DNA of 64,000 nucleotides, from NCBI RefSeq assembly GCF_002028455.1, contig NZ_MWUM01000012.1:1-64000 (forward strand), written 5' to 3'. Made by a program: the position numbers and the translations under genes. The DNA is from Zoogloea sp. LCSB751. Its GTDB lineage: Bacteria; Pseudomonadota; Gammaproteobacteria; Burkholderiales; Rhodocyclaceae. How positions within the stretch are numbered: position 1 is the stretch's first letter; each line of letters begins with the position of its first letter. Positions 12,264-19,943 of this stretch are shown piece by piece. The notes beneath the pieces are model-generated. The model ran no database searches, was not told where the DNA came from, and saw only the letters and a list, made by a program, of their open reading frames with translations.

Positions 12264-12572
12264 TCAGCAGCACTCCACCTCGATCTGCTCGAGCAGCGCC
12301 AGCCCGGCCTCGTCATCGCACGTTTCCAGGAACTCGCGGATCTGGTTGATGTTGCTGTGGATCAGGAACAGGTCGTCGGCCTGCGGCCCGCCCTCGCTGC
12401 GGCGCTTCTTCTGGAAATAGTCCCAGAAGACATTGCTGCGCCCCGGCTCCTGCAGGCGGGCATCGAGGATTTCCATCAGGCGCCGGGCATTCAGATCGCA
12501 GTCGATCCCGCAAAAGCTGATGTAACGATCCGGCTGGCCGGACGACTGGAGGTGTTCGCTTTCCCGCTTCAT
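12264..12572 (-). CDS. cowN: CowN, N2-fixation sustaining protein under CO
   Basis: A 102-residue cytosolic protein needed to keep nitrogenase working in the presence of carbon monoxide. The family blocks are all readable: DRYISFCGIDCDLNARRLME (about 15-34), NVFWDYFQKK (about 47) and DDLFLIHSNINQIREFLE (about 66-83), ending LLEQIEVECC. In known diazotrophs cowN is switched on by a CO sensor, CooA in Rhodospirillum rubrum or RcoM in Burkholderia. Here the gene immediately upstream, on the same strand, encodes a CooA-like protein, and a matching operator lies before cowN. AGGAG precedes the ATG by 7 bases. No nif genes are in the window. Confidence 0.94.
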   Translation of the reverse strand: MKRESEHLQSSGQPDRYISFCGIDCDLNARRLMEILDARLQEPGRSNVFWDYFQKKRRSEGGPQADDLFLIHSNINQIREFLETCDDEAGLALLEQIEVECC

Positions 12573-12601
12573 CGCAGTTCTCCTGAAAATGGACGAAGCG
12601 G

Positions 12602-12644
12602 ACTGTACGGAAAGAACACCGACGCTTCCGTCGGCCAGCCGACA
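12602..12644 (-). promoter_or_regulatory. Predicted CO-responsive promoter of cowN
   Basis: On the minus strand TGTCG-GCTGGC-CGACG (12629-12644) fits the CooA operator TGTCA-N6-CGACA at 8 of 10 positions. A -10 like hexamer TACAGT lies at 12602-12607, putting +1 near 12595. The operator is then centred at -41.5, the class II activator position, and no good -35 hexamer exists. Overlapping it, CCGACG-GAAG-CGTCGG could also form a small hairpin at the 3' end of the regulator mRNA. Confidence 0.6.
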
Positions 12645-12657
12645 CTCCTGCCGGCCG

Positions 12658-13314
12658 CTAGCCCGGTGCCAGGCTGCGGGCGGCCAGCGCCGGCAGATCG
12701 TGGATCAACAGCGCACGGCGGCCGCGGCGGCTCAGCAGGTCTTCGCGCTGCCACTGGTTGATCAGCGACGACACCGACTGGCGCGTGGTGCCGAGCAGGC
12801 AGGCGATGTCCTCGGTGCCCAGGTCGAGGGGCAGCAGGCAGCCCTCCGGGCCCTGTTCGCCACGGCGCGCAGCCTGGCGCACCAGGAAACGCGCGAGGCG
12901 GGCCGGCACGTCGCGGAAGGCGAGGTCCTCGACCAGTGACACCGCATTGTCGAGAATACGCCCCAGCACCTTCATCATCAGCGGCGCCACCCCGGGCGCC
13001 CCGGCCAGCTTGGCGGCGAACTCGCGGATGCCGATCACCCACAGGCTCGCCGGCTCCAGGCCGCGCACGAAGGTCGGCGTGTGGGTGGTAAAGATATCGC
13101 CCGGCTCCAGGATGGCCAGGCTGAGCTCCCGCGCATCGCTGGCCAGATAGACCCGCAAGCGGCCGCTGCGCACGATGAAGACCTGGTTCAAGGCCTGGCC
13201 GGGGGTGGCCAGCAACTGCCCCTTGGCCACCTCGCGGGAGGTGAAGCCATCGAGAAAACCGGCCGGAAAGCCGGCCAGCGGATCGGGATGCGACGCAACC
13301 ATGGCCATGACCAT
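12658..13314 (-). CDS. CooA-like CO-sensing Crp/Fnr family regulator
   Basis: A 218-residue CRP/FNR protein that resembles the heme CO sensor CooA over its whole length. GRLRVYLASDARELSL and GDIFTTH align with the CooA heme pocket. His78 sits where CooA has its proximal heme ligand His77; the ferric-state ligand Cys75 is Thr76 here. The long C-helix (about 112-136) is followed by VEDLAFRDVPARLARF as in CooA. The HTH reads LGTTRQSVSSLINQ; CooA has a matching R-Q pair in its recognition helix. No FNR-type cysteine cluster is present. CowN follows 85 bases downstream. Three in-frame ATGs crowd the start, so the N-terminus, which supplies a heme ligand in CooA, is uncertain. Confidence 0.82.
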   Translation of the reverse strand: MVMAMVASHPDPLAGFPAGFLDGFTSREVAKGQLLATPGQALNQVFIVRSGRLRVYLASDARELSLAILEPGDIFTTHTPTFVRGLEPASLWVIGIREFAAKLAGAPGVAPLMMKVLGRILDNAVSLVEDLAFRDVPARLARFLVRQAARRGEQGPEGCLLPLDLGTEDIACLLGTTRQSVSSLINQWQREDLLSRRGRRALLIHDLPALAARSLAPG

Positions 13315-13598
13315 AGCACAGGGCGGCGCTCCAGCCGGTCGCGCCGCCCCGGCCTGAAGCGAGGCCCGGCGCCTCTTCCGTGAGATCCGTCGCTTTCCCG
13401 GACGAATATCCCTACGTTAAGATGCCCCGCAGAGCGTCGCCTTGTTCTGGATTCGGACGGGTGTCGCATTACCCCCGTACCGGCCAGCGCGGCCGGTCGT
13501 CCGACCTCTCCCGAGCGGCGCCGCACCGGCAGCCAGGGGGAAGGCTCACGTCCCGCAGGCTGCCGTTCCGGTCCCCCAACGACAATGAGAGCGCAGCC

Positions 13599-14981
13599 AT
13601 GGAATACGAAACCGTAGACACGCAAGTCTCCCCCACCGGGCGCCTGGAAGTGCTGTCCAGCTCGGAAGCCGCCAAATTGTCGACCCAGGGCGACAGCGCC
13701 CTGAACACCCTGTACCGCAACTGTTCGCTGGCGGTGCTCAACTGCGGCAACGAGATGGACGACGGCAAGGAGCTGCTGGAGCGTTACCGCAATTTCGACA
13801 TCCGCGTGCAGCAGCGGGCCCGCGGCATCAAGCTGGACATCCACGGCGCGCCGGCCAGCGCCTTCGTGGACGGGCGCATGATCCGCGGCATCCAGGAGCA
13901 CCTCATCGCCGTGCTGCGCGACGTGGTGTATGTGGGCAACGAGATCAACGGCAACCCGAAGTTCGACCTCAGCACCTCGGCTGGCGTCACCGACGCGGTG
14001 TTCCACATCCTGCGCAACGCCAACGTGCTGCAGCCGATCACCCAGCCCAACGTGGTGGTGTGCTGGGGCGGCCACTCGATCAACCGCGAGGAATACGACT
14101 ACACCAAGCTGGTCGGCTACCAGCTCGGCCTGCGCGGCATGGACATCTGCACCGGCTGCGGCCCCGGCGCCATGAAGGGGCCGATGAAGGGCGCCGCCAT
14201 CGCCCACGCCACGCAGCGCCTCAAGGGCGGCCGCTACCTGGGCTTCACCGAGCCGGGCATCATCGCCGCCGAGGCGCCCAACCCGGTGGTGAACGAGCTG
14301 GTCATCCTGCCCGACGTGGAAAAGCGCCTGGAAGCCTTCGTGCGCACCAGCCACGGCATCGTGGTCTTCCCCGGCGGCGTCGGTACCTGCGAGGAAATCC
14401 TCTACATCCTCGGCATCCTGCTCCACCCGGACAACGCGGCGATCCCCTTCCCGCTGGTGTTCACCGGCCCCAAAAGCGCCGAGGAATACTTCGTGCGCAT
14501 CGACCGCTTCATCGCCGAAACCCTCGGCGACGCGGCGCGCCAGCGCTACAAGATCATCATCGACGACCCAGCACGGGTGGCACGGGAGATCAAGGCCGGC
14601 GTCGAGCAGGTACGCAGCTTCCGCAAGGAAAAGCGCGACGCCTACTACTTCAACTGGCTGCTGCGCATCGAGCACGAGTTCCAGCAACCCTTCCGCCCGA
14701 CCCATGAGCGCATGCGCGGCCTCAAGCTGCACAAGGCGCAGCCGGCCCACCTGTTGGCCGCCAACCTGCGGCGTGCGTTCTCGGGCGTAGTGGCCGGCAA
14801 CGTGAAGGACGAAGGCATCCGCGAGATCGAGAAGCACGGCAGCTTCGAGATCCACGGCGACCCGGCCATCATGGAGCCGATGGACGCGCTGATGGCCTCC
14901 TTCGTGGCCCAGGGCCGCATGAAGCTGCCGGGCAAGAAGTACAACCCCTGCTACCGCATCGTCGCCGAAAAGCACGACTGA
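13599..14981 (+). CDS. ppnN: Nucleotide 5'-monophosphate nucleosidase PpnN (YgdH)
   Basis: Cleaves purine and pyrimidine nucleoside monophosphates to base and ribose 5-phosphate; the E. coli enzyme is stimulated by (p)ppGpp. The 460-residue length fits the family (about 454). The LOG/lysine-decarboxylase-like core is clear: GCGPGAMKGPMKG (about 187) and PGGVGTCEEIL (about 257-267), the P-G-G-x-G-T-x-x-E catalytic motif. An N-terminal PpnN-specific domain precedes it. The frame is open from 13380, but homology begins at MEYETVDTQVSPTG, placing the ATG at 13599. It lies divergent from the CooA-like gene across about 285 bases with no other gene. Confidence 0.93.
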   Translation: MEYETVDTQVSPTGRLEVLSSSEAAKLSTQGDSALNTLYRNCSLAVLNCGNEMDDGKELLERYRNFDIRVQQRARGIKLDIHGAPASAFVDGRMIRGIQEHLIAVLRDVVYVGNEINGNPKFDLSTSAGVTDAVFHILRNANVLQPITQPNVVVCWGGHSINREEYDYTKLVGYQLGLRGMDICTGCGPGAMKGPMKGAAIAHATQRLKGGRYLGFTEPGIIAAEAPNPVVNELVILPDVEKRLEAFVRTSHGIVVFPGGVGTCEEILYILGILLHPDNAAIPFPLVFTGPKSAEEYFVRIDRFIAETLGDAARQRYKIIIDDPARVAREIKAGVEQVRSFRKEKRDAYYFNWLLRIEHEFQQPFRPTHERMRGLKLHKAQPAHLLAANLRRAFSGVVAGNVKDEGIREIEKHGSFEIHGDPAIMEPMDALMASFVAQGRMKLPGKKYNPCYRIVAEKHD

Positions 14982-15020
14982 GCAGCCTGCCGGCGGGTCC
15001 GCCCCGCCGGCCCGGCGCAC

Positions 15021-15914
15021 TCAGGCTTTCTTCCCCACCAGTACCACCCCCGCCACCACCAGCGAACCGCCGAGCAGCTGGAACAGCCCGATCGGCTCGG
15101 TGAGGATCAGCCAGCCGAGGAACAGGGTGATCACCGGCCCAAGCGTGCCGATCAGCGACACCGGGCCGGCCCCCAGGCGGCGCATCGCCTCCGACACCAT
15201 CCACACCGGCAGCACCGTCGAGAACAGCGCCATCGCTGCCGCCAGCAGCAGCACCGGCGCCGGCTGCACCAACAGGCCGAGGGGCCGGGTCAGCGCGAAA
15301 TGGGCCAGGCACAGCACACAGGCGGCGGTGCTCGCCCACGCCGTGGTGCGTGCCGCGCCGAGGCGCACGACCGCCTGCCCATTGCCCATCAGGTACAGCG
15401 CGTAGGACACCGCGCTGGCGAACACCAGGCTGCCGCCGATCCACACGTCGCGGGCGGTGCCGGTGATCGTCAGATCGTGGGCCAGCGCCAGCGCAATGCC
15501 CGCGTAGCACAGCGCGATGCAAGCCAGCGCCCGGCGGGTGATCGGCTTGCCGAGGAAGAGCGCCGACAGCACCACCACCAGGGTCGGGTAGGCGAACAGG
15601 ATCAGCCGCTCGAGGGCCGCCGAGATGTAGTGCAGGCCGAGGAAATCCAGGTAGCTCGCCAGGTAGTAGCCCGAGGTGCCGAGGCCCAGCAGCAACAGGA
15701 CATCCCGCCCGGTCAGCGGCGCCGGCTGGCGGCGGCGCTGGTCCTGCCAGCCGAGGGCGATGAAGAAGGGCAACGACATGCCCATGCGTAGGGCCAGCAG
15801 GGTGATCGCATCGACACCATAGGGATAGGCCAGCTTGATCAGGATGGCCTTGAAGGAAAAGCCCACCGCGCCGAGAACGGCGAAGATGAGCCCGACACGG
15901 TGACCGGGATTCAT
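15021..15914 (-). CDS. EamA/DMT family permease
   Basis: A ten-helix drug/metabolite transporter made of two EamA repeats (about 297 residues from the ATG at 15914). The second repeat has the usual LGPVITLFLGWLILTEPIG stretch and a C-terminal GKKA tail. The substrate is unknown. In-frame ATGs at 15944 and 15920 are alternatives; none has a clear ribosome site. It is divergent from a LysR regulator across roughly 100 bases, a layout that usually means the regulator controls the exporter. Confidence 0.85.
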   Translation of the reverse strand: MNPGHRVGLIFAVLGAVGFSFKAILIKLAYPYGVDAITLLALRMGMSLPFFIALGWQDQRRRQPAPLTGRDVLLLLGLGTSGYYLASYLDFLGLHYISAALERLILFAYPTLVVVLSALFLGKPITRRALACIALCYAGIALALAHDLTITGTARDVWIGGSLVFASAVSYALYLMGNGQAVVRLGAARTTAWASTAACVLCLAHFALTRPLGLLVQPAPVLLLAAAMALFSTVLPVWMVSEAMRRLGAGPVSLIGTLGPVITLFLGWLILTEPIGLFQLLGGSLVVAGVVLVGKKA

Positions 15915-16011
15915 GAGCATTCGACAAATTGGAACGGCCCCCATTAGGCCACCGGATCGCTACGGGGGGAATTGGTAAGATCCGGGGGCTGTGTTCGCCG
16001 GAGACGAAAGC

Positions 16012-16908
16012 TTGCACTACGACCTCACCGACCTGCGCCTCTTCGCGGCAATTGCCGAAGAGGCCAGCCTGACCCGTGGCGCGGCCCGCGCCCACCTGGC
16101 CCCGTCGTCGGCCAGCCATCGCCTGGCCCGTCTGGAAGAGAGCCTCGGCGTGGCCCTCTTCGAACGCCACGCCCGTGGCCTGCGCCCGACCCGCGCCGGC
16201 GAAGCCCTGCTCGGCCACGCCCGCCAGGTGTTCGCCCAGCTCGAACAGATGCACGCCGACCTGTCGCCCTTCGCCCGTGGCGTGCGCGCCCAGGTCAGCC
16301 TGTACGCCAACACCAACGCCATCAACTGCTTCCTGCCCGACGACCTGGGCGACTTCCTGCGCGCCGAGCCGCACATCCGGGTGACGCTCAAGGAAATGAC
16401 CAGCCCGGAGATCCTGCGCTGCGTGGCCGGCGGCGAGACGGAGATCGGCGTGGTGGCCGGCGAAGTGCCGCCCGACGTGCTGCTCGCCCGCCCCTACCGG
16501 CAGGACCGCATCGTGCTGGTCACCCCGCCCGGCCATCCGGTGTCGGCGCGGGCCCGGGTGCGCATTGCCGAAGTCCTCGACCAGCCCTTCGTGATGCTGC
16601 ACACCGGCAGTGCCTTCCATACGGGGCTGATGAACTACGTGGCGGAAACCGGCGGCCGGCTGGACGTGCGCATCGAGGTGCGCAGCTTCGAAGCCGTGCT
16701 GCGCATGGCCGGTGCCGGCGTCGGCCTGGGCCTGGTGCCGCGCTCGGCGGCGGAGCGCGCCGGCCGCCAGCGCCCCTTCGCGGTGGTGGACCTGGACGAA
16801 CCCTGGGCCAGCCGCGACCTGTCCATCGTCGTACGCCGCGACCTCGCCCTGTCGCCCCACGCCCAGGCCCTGGTGGACGCCCTGGCCGGCGGACGGAACG
16901 CACATTGA
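16012..16908 (+). CDS. LysR family transcriptional regulator
   Basis: N-terminal winged HTH (about 1-60, LRLFAAIAEEASLTRGAARA) and a C-terminal periplasmic-binding-type effector domain (about 88-290). The start is probably TTG at 16012, since GGAGA lies 8 bases before it and homology begins HYDLTDLRLF. GTG at 15991 is in frame but has an awkwardly close ribosome site. It is divergent from the EamA permease and likely regulates it; the effector is unknown. The 140 bases after it lead to a separate operon. Confidence 0.88.
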   Translation: MHYDLTDLRLFAAIAEEASLTRGAARAHLAPSSASHRLARLEESLGVALFERHARGLRPTRAGEALLGHARQVFAQLEQMHADLSPFARGVRAQVSLYANTNAINCFLPDDLGDFLRAEPHIRVTLKEMTSPEILRCVAGGETEIGVVAGEVPPDVLLARPYRQDRIVLVTPPGHPVSARARVRIAEVLDQPFVMLHTGSAFHTGLMNYVAETGGRLDVRIEVRSFEAVLRMAGAGVGLGLVPRSAAERAGRQRPFAVVDLDEPWASRDLSIVVRRDLALSPHAQALVDALAGGRNAH

Positions 16909-17047
16909 CGCACGCCCTTGTCGGCTTCCCCACACGCCTGACATCGCCCGCCGCCCCTGGCAGCCTAAAATAGCAGGGCCGGCCGGGCGCTGGCGCGGCG
17001 GCGCGAAACTTGCGTGAGTGCCTCCGACCCATGCGGAGGAATCAGCG

Positions 17048-18742
17048 ATGAAGTTGCAGCTCGAACGCCCGTTCGTCGAAGCCCTGGTGCAGGCCCACCC
17101 ACGCCTGTCCTGGCTGCTGGAGCAGATGCGCTTCGGCAACCGCGCCGAAGTGAGCTTTCTGCAGATGGAACACAACGAACTGCATTTCCTCGAAGTGCTG
17201 TTCGAAGGCGCCGGCCCCGAGATGCGCGCCCGCGCCGCGCAGATCTCCACGCTGCGCAAGGCACTGGCCGGTGACGGCATGCGCTTCGAATCGGAAGACC
17301 TGGAACTGCTGGTGCCGGCCATCGCCCGCTACCTGGCCGACGACGCCATCCGCGGCTGGCTGTTCAGCGCCGCCAGCGCCGGCAAGCCGACCGCCTGGGT
17401 GGTCACCCGCCTCGACTACACGCCGGCCTCCAACGAGGAAACCGGCAAGGTACTGATCGAACTGAAGGCCAACACCCGCGGCAAGATCGTCACCAGCAGC
17501 ATCCGCATCGTCGCCAGCGACATCGCCAACCGCACGGTCGGCGGCATCTTCGCCGCCAAGGGTTACCTGAAGGAAACGCCGGAGCTGATCGCCGCCTACG
17601 ACGACATGGCCGAGCGCTACTTCGACTGGCGCGCCCGCTACGGCGAGCAGTTCTCCGGCCGCGGCACCGCCCTCTACGCCGAGAACCCAACCGCCAGCCA
17701 CCGGGACACCGACTGGTCGCGCAAGGACGTGGTGATCCTGTCCTCCAGCGGCGGCGAAGCGCGCCTGGTGAACGACGAAGGCATCCTGTCCGACCGCGTG
17801 CTGACCCTCGACGCCCCGGGCGACATCCTCGGCCCCTACCTGCGCCGCGCCGCCAAGAGCCTGCGCTACAAGGCCGACGACGCGGTCGAGGCGTCCCGCG
17901 ACGCAATGCCCAAGGGCTTGTTCACCAGCCTGCCGGTGCACTTCTTCATCCTGATGTTCCACCTCGACCTGCACCACTACCTGTGGGTGCACGTCGGCGA
18001 CATCCACCCCTACGAGTACAAGCCGGCCCTCAAGCAGAAGCTGATCCTGCCCGCCGAGCAGACCGACCTGATCGACATCCTCACCGCCGAGATGGACCTG
18101 CTGATGGACGACATCGTGGCCGGCAAGTCCGGCGGCACCACGGTGCTGTGCGCCGGCCCACCGGGGGTCGGCAAGACCCTCACTGCCGAGGTGTATTCCG
18201 AGATCATCCGGCGGCCGCTGTACCGGGTGCACTCCGGCCAGCTCGGCCTCAACGTGGCGGCGATGGAAACCACGCTGAAGGAAGTGCTCACCCGCGCCCA
18301 GCGCTGGGGCGCGGTGATGCTCATCGACGAGGCCGACGTGTACATCAAGCGGCGCGACGACAACATCACGATGAACGCGGTGGTCGGCGTGTTCCTGCGC
18401 GTGCTCGAATACTTCAACGGCCTGCTGTTCCTCACCACCAACCGCATCGACGACATCGACGAAGCCATCGTGTCGCGCTGCATCGCCCTCATCAAGTACG
18501 CCTCGCCCGACGCCGCGGCGCGCCAGCGCATCTGGCAGGTGATGGCCGAGCAGTTCGGGCTGGTCCTCGACGCGGCGCTGATCGAGCGTCTGGCGGCGCT
18601 GTTCCCCGATGCCAGCGGGCGCGACATCAAGGGCCTCGCCAAGCTGACCGCCAAGTATTGCAAGCAGAAAGCCTGTCCGCCGGACCTGGCCGCCTTCACC
18701 CGCTGCGCCACCTTCCGCGGCCTGGAGGTGGCCCATGCCTGA
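17048..18742 (+). CDS. AAA family ATPase with uncharacterised N-terminal domain
   Basis: A 564-residue protein. The first 340 residues match no domain I recognise. The C-terminal AAA module has Walker A CAGPPGVGKTLTAE (about 369-382), Walker B VMLIDEADVY (about 421-430), sensor 1 LFLTTNR (about 460) and an arginine-finger candidate in EAIVSRC. A single AAA ring of this type would remodel or unfold a partner protein. GGAGGA just upstream fixes the ATG at 17048, although the frame opens at 17018. It overlaps the next small gene by 8 bases, so the two are probably made together. No membrane segment or signal peptide is seen. Confidence 0.82.
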   Translation: MKLQLERPFVEALVQAHPRLSWLLEQMRFGNRAEVSFLQMEHNELHFLEVLFEGAGPEMRARAAQISTLRKALAGDGMRFESEDLELLVPAIARYLADDAIRGWLFSAASAGKPTAWVVTRLDYTPASNEETGKVLIELKANTRGKIVTSSIRIVASDIANRTVGGIFAAKGYLKETPELIAAYDDMAERYFDWRARYGEQFSGRGTALYAENPTASHRDTDWSRKDVVILSSSGGEARLVNDEGILSDRVLTLDAPGDILGPYLRRAAKSLRYKADDAVEASRDAMPKGLFTSLPVHFFILMFHLDLHHYLWVHVGDIHPYEYKPALKQKLILPAEQTDLIDILTAEMDLLMDDIVAGKSGGTTVLCAGPPGVGKTLTAEVYSEIIRRPLYRVHSGQLGLNVAAMETTLKEVLTRAQRWGAVMLIDEADVYIKRRDDNITMNAVVGVFLRVLEYFNGLLFLTTNRIDDIDEAIVSRCIALIKYASPDAAARQRIWQVMAEQFGLVLDAALIERLAALFPDASGRDIKGLAKLTAKYCKQKACPPDLAAFTRCATFRGLEVAHA

Positions 18743-19109
18743 GCATCCCGCGGCGGCCTGGGCGCGGCAGGCGGCGCTGACGCCCACCGACATCGACTGC
18801 ACGACGACGGTGATGCTCAAGATCCTCGACGGCAAGTGCAAGATGAACCCGCAGGAGAAGGAGATCATCGCCGTCATCTACGACGTGGTGAAGGACCGCC
18901 CCGGCCACATCCTCGACGACACCGACCACCGCCTCATCGCCCTTGCCCGCCAGGGCATGGACGACGCGCTGGTGGAGCGCATCTACGAACAGCGCCTGCT
19001 CGCCGAGACGATGATCTCCCGCCCGGTCATGAAGGCCTACAAGGCCATGCTGCGGACCAGCGGCGTGCTCGCCACCGCCCAATCGGAGCAATCTGCCGAA
19101 GATATCTGA
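18735..19109 (+). CDS. Small helical protein coupled to the AAA ATPase
   Basis: A 124-residue, predicted mostly helical cytosolic protein of unrecognised family. It has a central charged block (MNPQEKEIIAVIYDVVKDRP) and a long helix LARQGMDDALVERIYEQRLL. It has no signal peptide and only one cysteine pair (Cys at about 22 and 35). The start overlaps the end of the ATPase by 8 bases, so translation is likely coupled and it may be an adaptor or substrate-delivery partner. That role is inference from position only. Confidence 0.7.
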   Translation: MPEHPAAAWARQAALTPTDIDCTTTVMLKILDGKCKMNPQEKEIIAVIYDVVKDRPGHILDDTDHRLIALARQGMDDALVERIYEQRLLAETMISRPVMKAYKAMLRTSGVLATAQSEQSAEDI

Positions 19110-19191
19110 ATCGAATATCGACTAAGCTCTCGGCGACCCGGCACGTCCCTTCCGGACGGCCCGCGGTACGAGACACAGGCGAGGTCGATGG

Positions 19192-19674
19192 ATGGATTGG
19201 AAGAAATGGTTCCGCCGCGAGCGCACCGATACCGCGGCCGACGACAATGAACGGGAAGAAGAGCCGCTGACGGTCCTGCCCGGAGCGACCAGCCGCCCCA
19301 TCGACCTGGACGCCATCGATGCCATCGAGGCCCATATGCGCTGGAAGGCTCGCCTCGAAGCCCGTCTGTTCGGCGCCAAGAAGGACCTCATCGCCGCCGA
19401 CCAGGTCTTTCTCGACAAGCGCAGCACCCTCGGCCGCTGGCTCTACGGCCGCGGCCAGGAACGTTTCGGCACCCTCGACACCTTCAGCGAACTGCGCCGC
19501 CACCACGCCGAATTCCACCGTTACGCCGGCCAGGCCGTGCTGGCCTTCAACGCCGGCCAACGCGACGAGGCGATCCGCATGGTCACCGGCGGCGACTACG
19601 CGCGCGCGTCCCAGCGCCTGCGCCAGACCATCACACGCCTGTTCGAAGAGGCGGAAGGCCCGCGCAAGGCGTGA
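19192..19674 (+). CDS. Stand-alone CZB-domain protein with Cys-to-Ser change
   Basis: A 160-residue protein whose residues about 42-120 form a CZB (chemoreceptor zinc-binding) domain: AIEAHMRWKARL, then STLGRWLYG, then LRRHHAEFHRYA. CZB domains bind zinc with three His and one Cys and tune chemoreceptors or diguanylate cyclases. The His ligands (about 48, 105 and 109) are present. The Cys of the C-x-L-G-x-W motif is Ser78, so zinc affinity or redox sensitivity should differ. There is no attached signalling domain. The N-terminus is basic (WKKWFRRERT). It lies 82 bases after the AAA pair on the same strand. Confidence 0.82.
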   Translation: MDWKKWFRRERTDTAADDNEREEEPLTVLPGATSRPIDLDAIDAIEAHMRWKARLEARLFGAKKDLIAADQVFLDKRSTLGRWLYGRGQERFGTLDTFSELRRHHAEFHRYAGQAVLAFNAGQRDEAIRMVTGGDYARASQRLRQTITRLFEEAEGPRKA

Positions 19675-19698
19675 CCTCGAAACCTCCGCACGTCGGCG

Positions 19699-19941
19699 TC
19701 AAAGGGCCTCACGGATCCACTCCACCACGCTTCCCGGCACCGGGATGCGCCCCGAGCTGACCAACTTGCCATTGATCACCAGGCCCGGCGTCTTCAGCAC
19801 GTCGAAGGCCAGGATCGCCGCCATGTCGGTGACCTTCTCGATGTCCGCCTCCACCCCGGCCTCGGCCACCGCGGCACGGGCAACCTCTTCCAGCTTGCGG
19901 CAATTGGCACAGCCTGGACCGAGCACCTTGATGTTCAACAT
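19699..19941 (-). CDS. Small thioredoxin-like redox protein
   Basis: An 80-residue thioredoxin-fold protein of the MTH895/TM0996 type. The active-site C-x-x-C is in GPGCANCRKL (Cys11, Cys14) and the cis-Pro loop in VLKTPGLVINGKLV. The longer open frame up to 20439 is the wrong frame of the permease gene; the ATG at 19941 starts 2 bases after the permease stop, so the two are co-transcribed. In this gene pair the protein probably reduces or delivers substrate to the permease. Confidence 0.9.
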   Translation of the reverse strand: MLNIKVLGPGCANCRKLEEVARAAVAEAGVEADIEKVTDMAAILAFDVLKTPGLVINGKLVSSGRIPVPGSVVEWIREAL

Positions 19942-19943
19942 GA

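Noticed and set aside
17042-18877. A 611-codon minus-strand frame opposite the AAA ATPase
   Set aside because: It is an antisense shadow; the plus strand has Walker A and B and a strong ribosome site.
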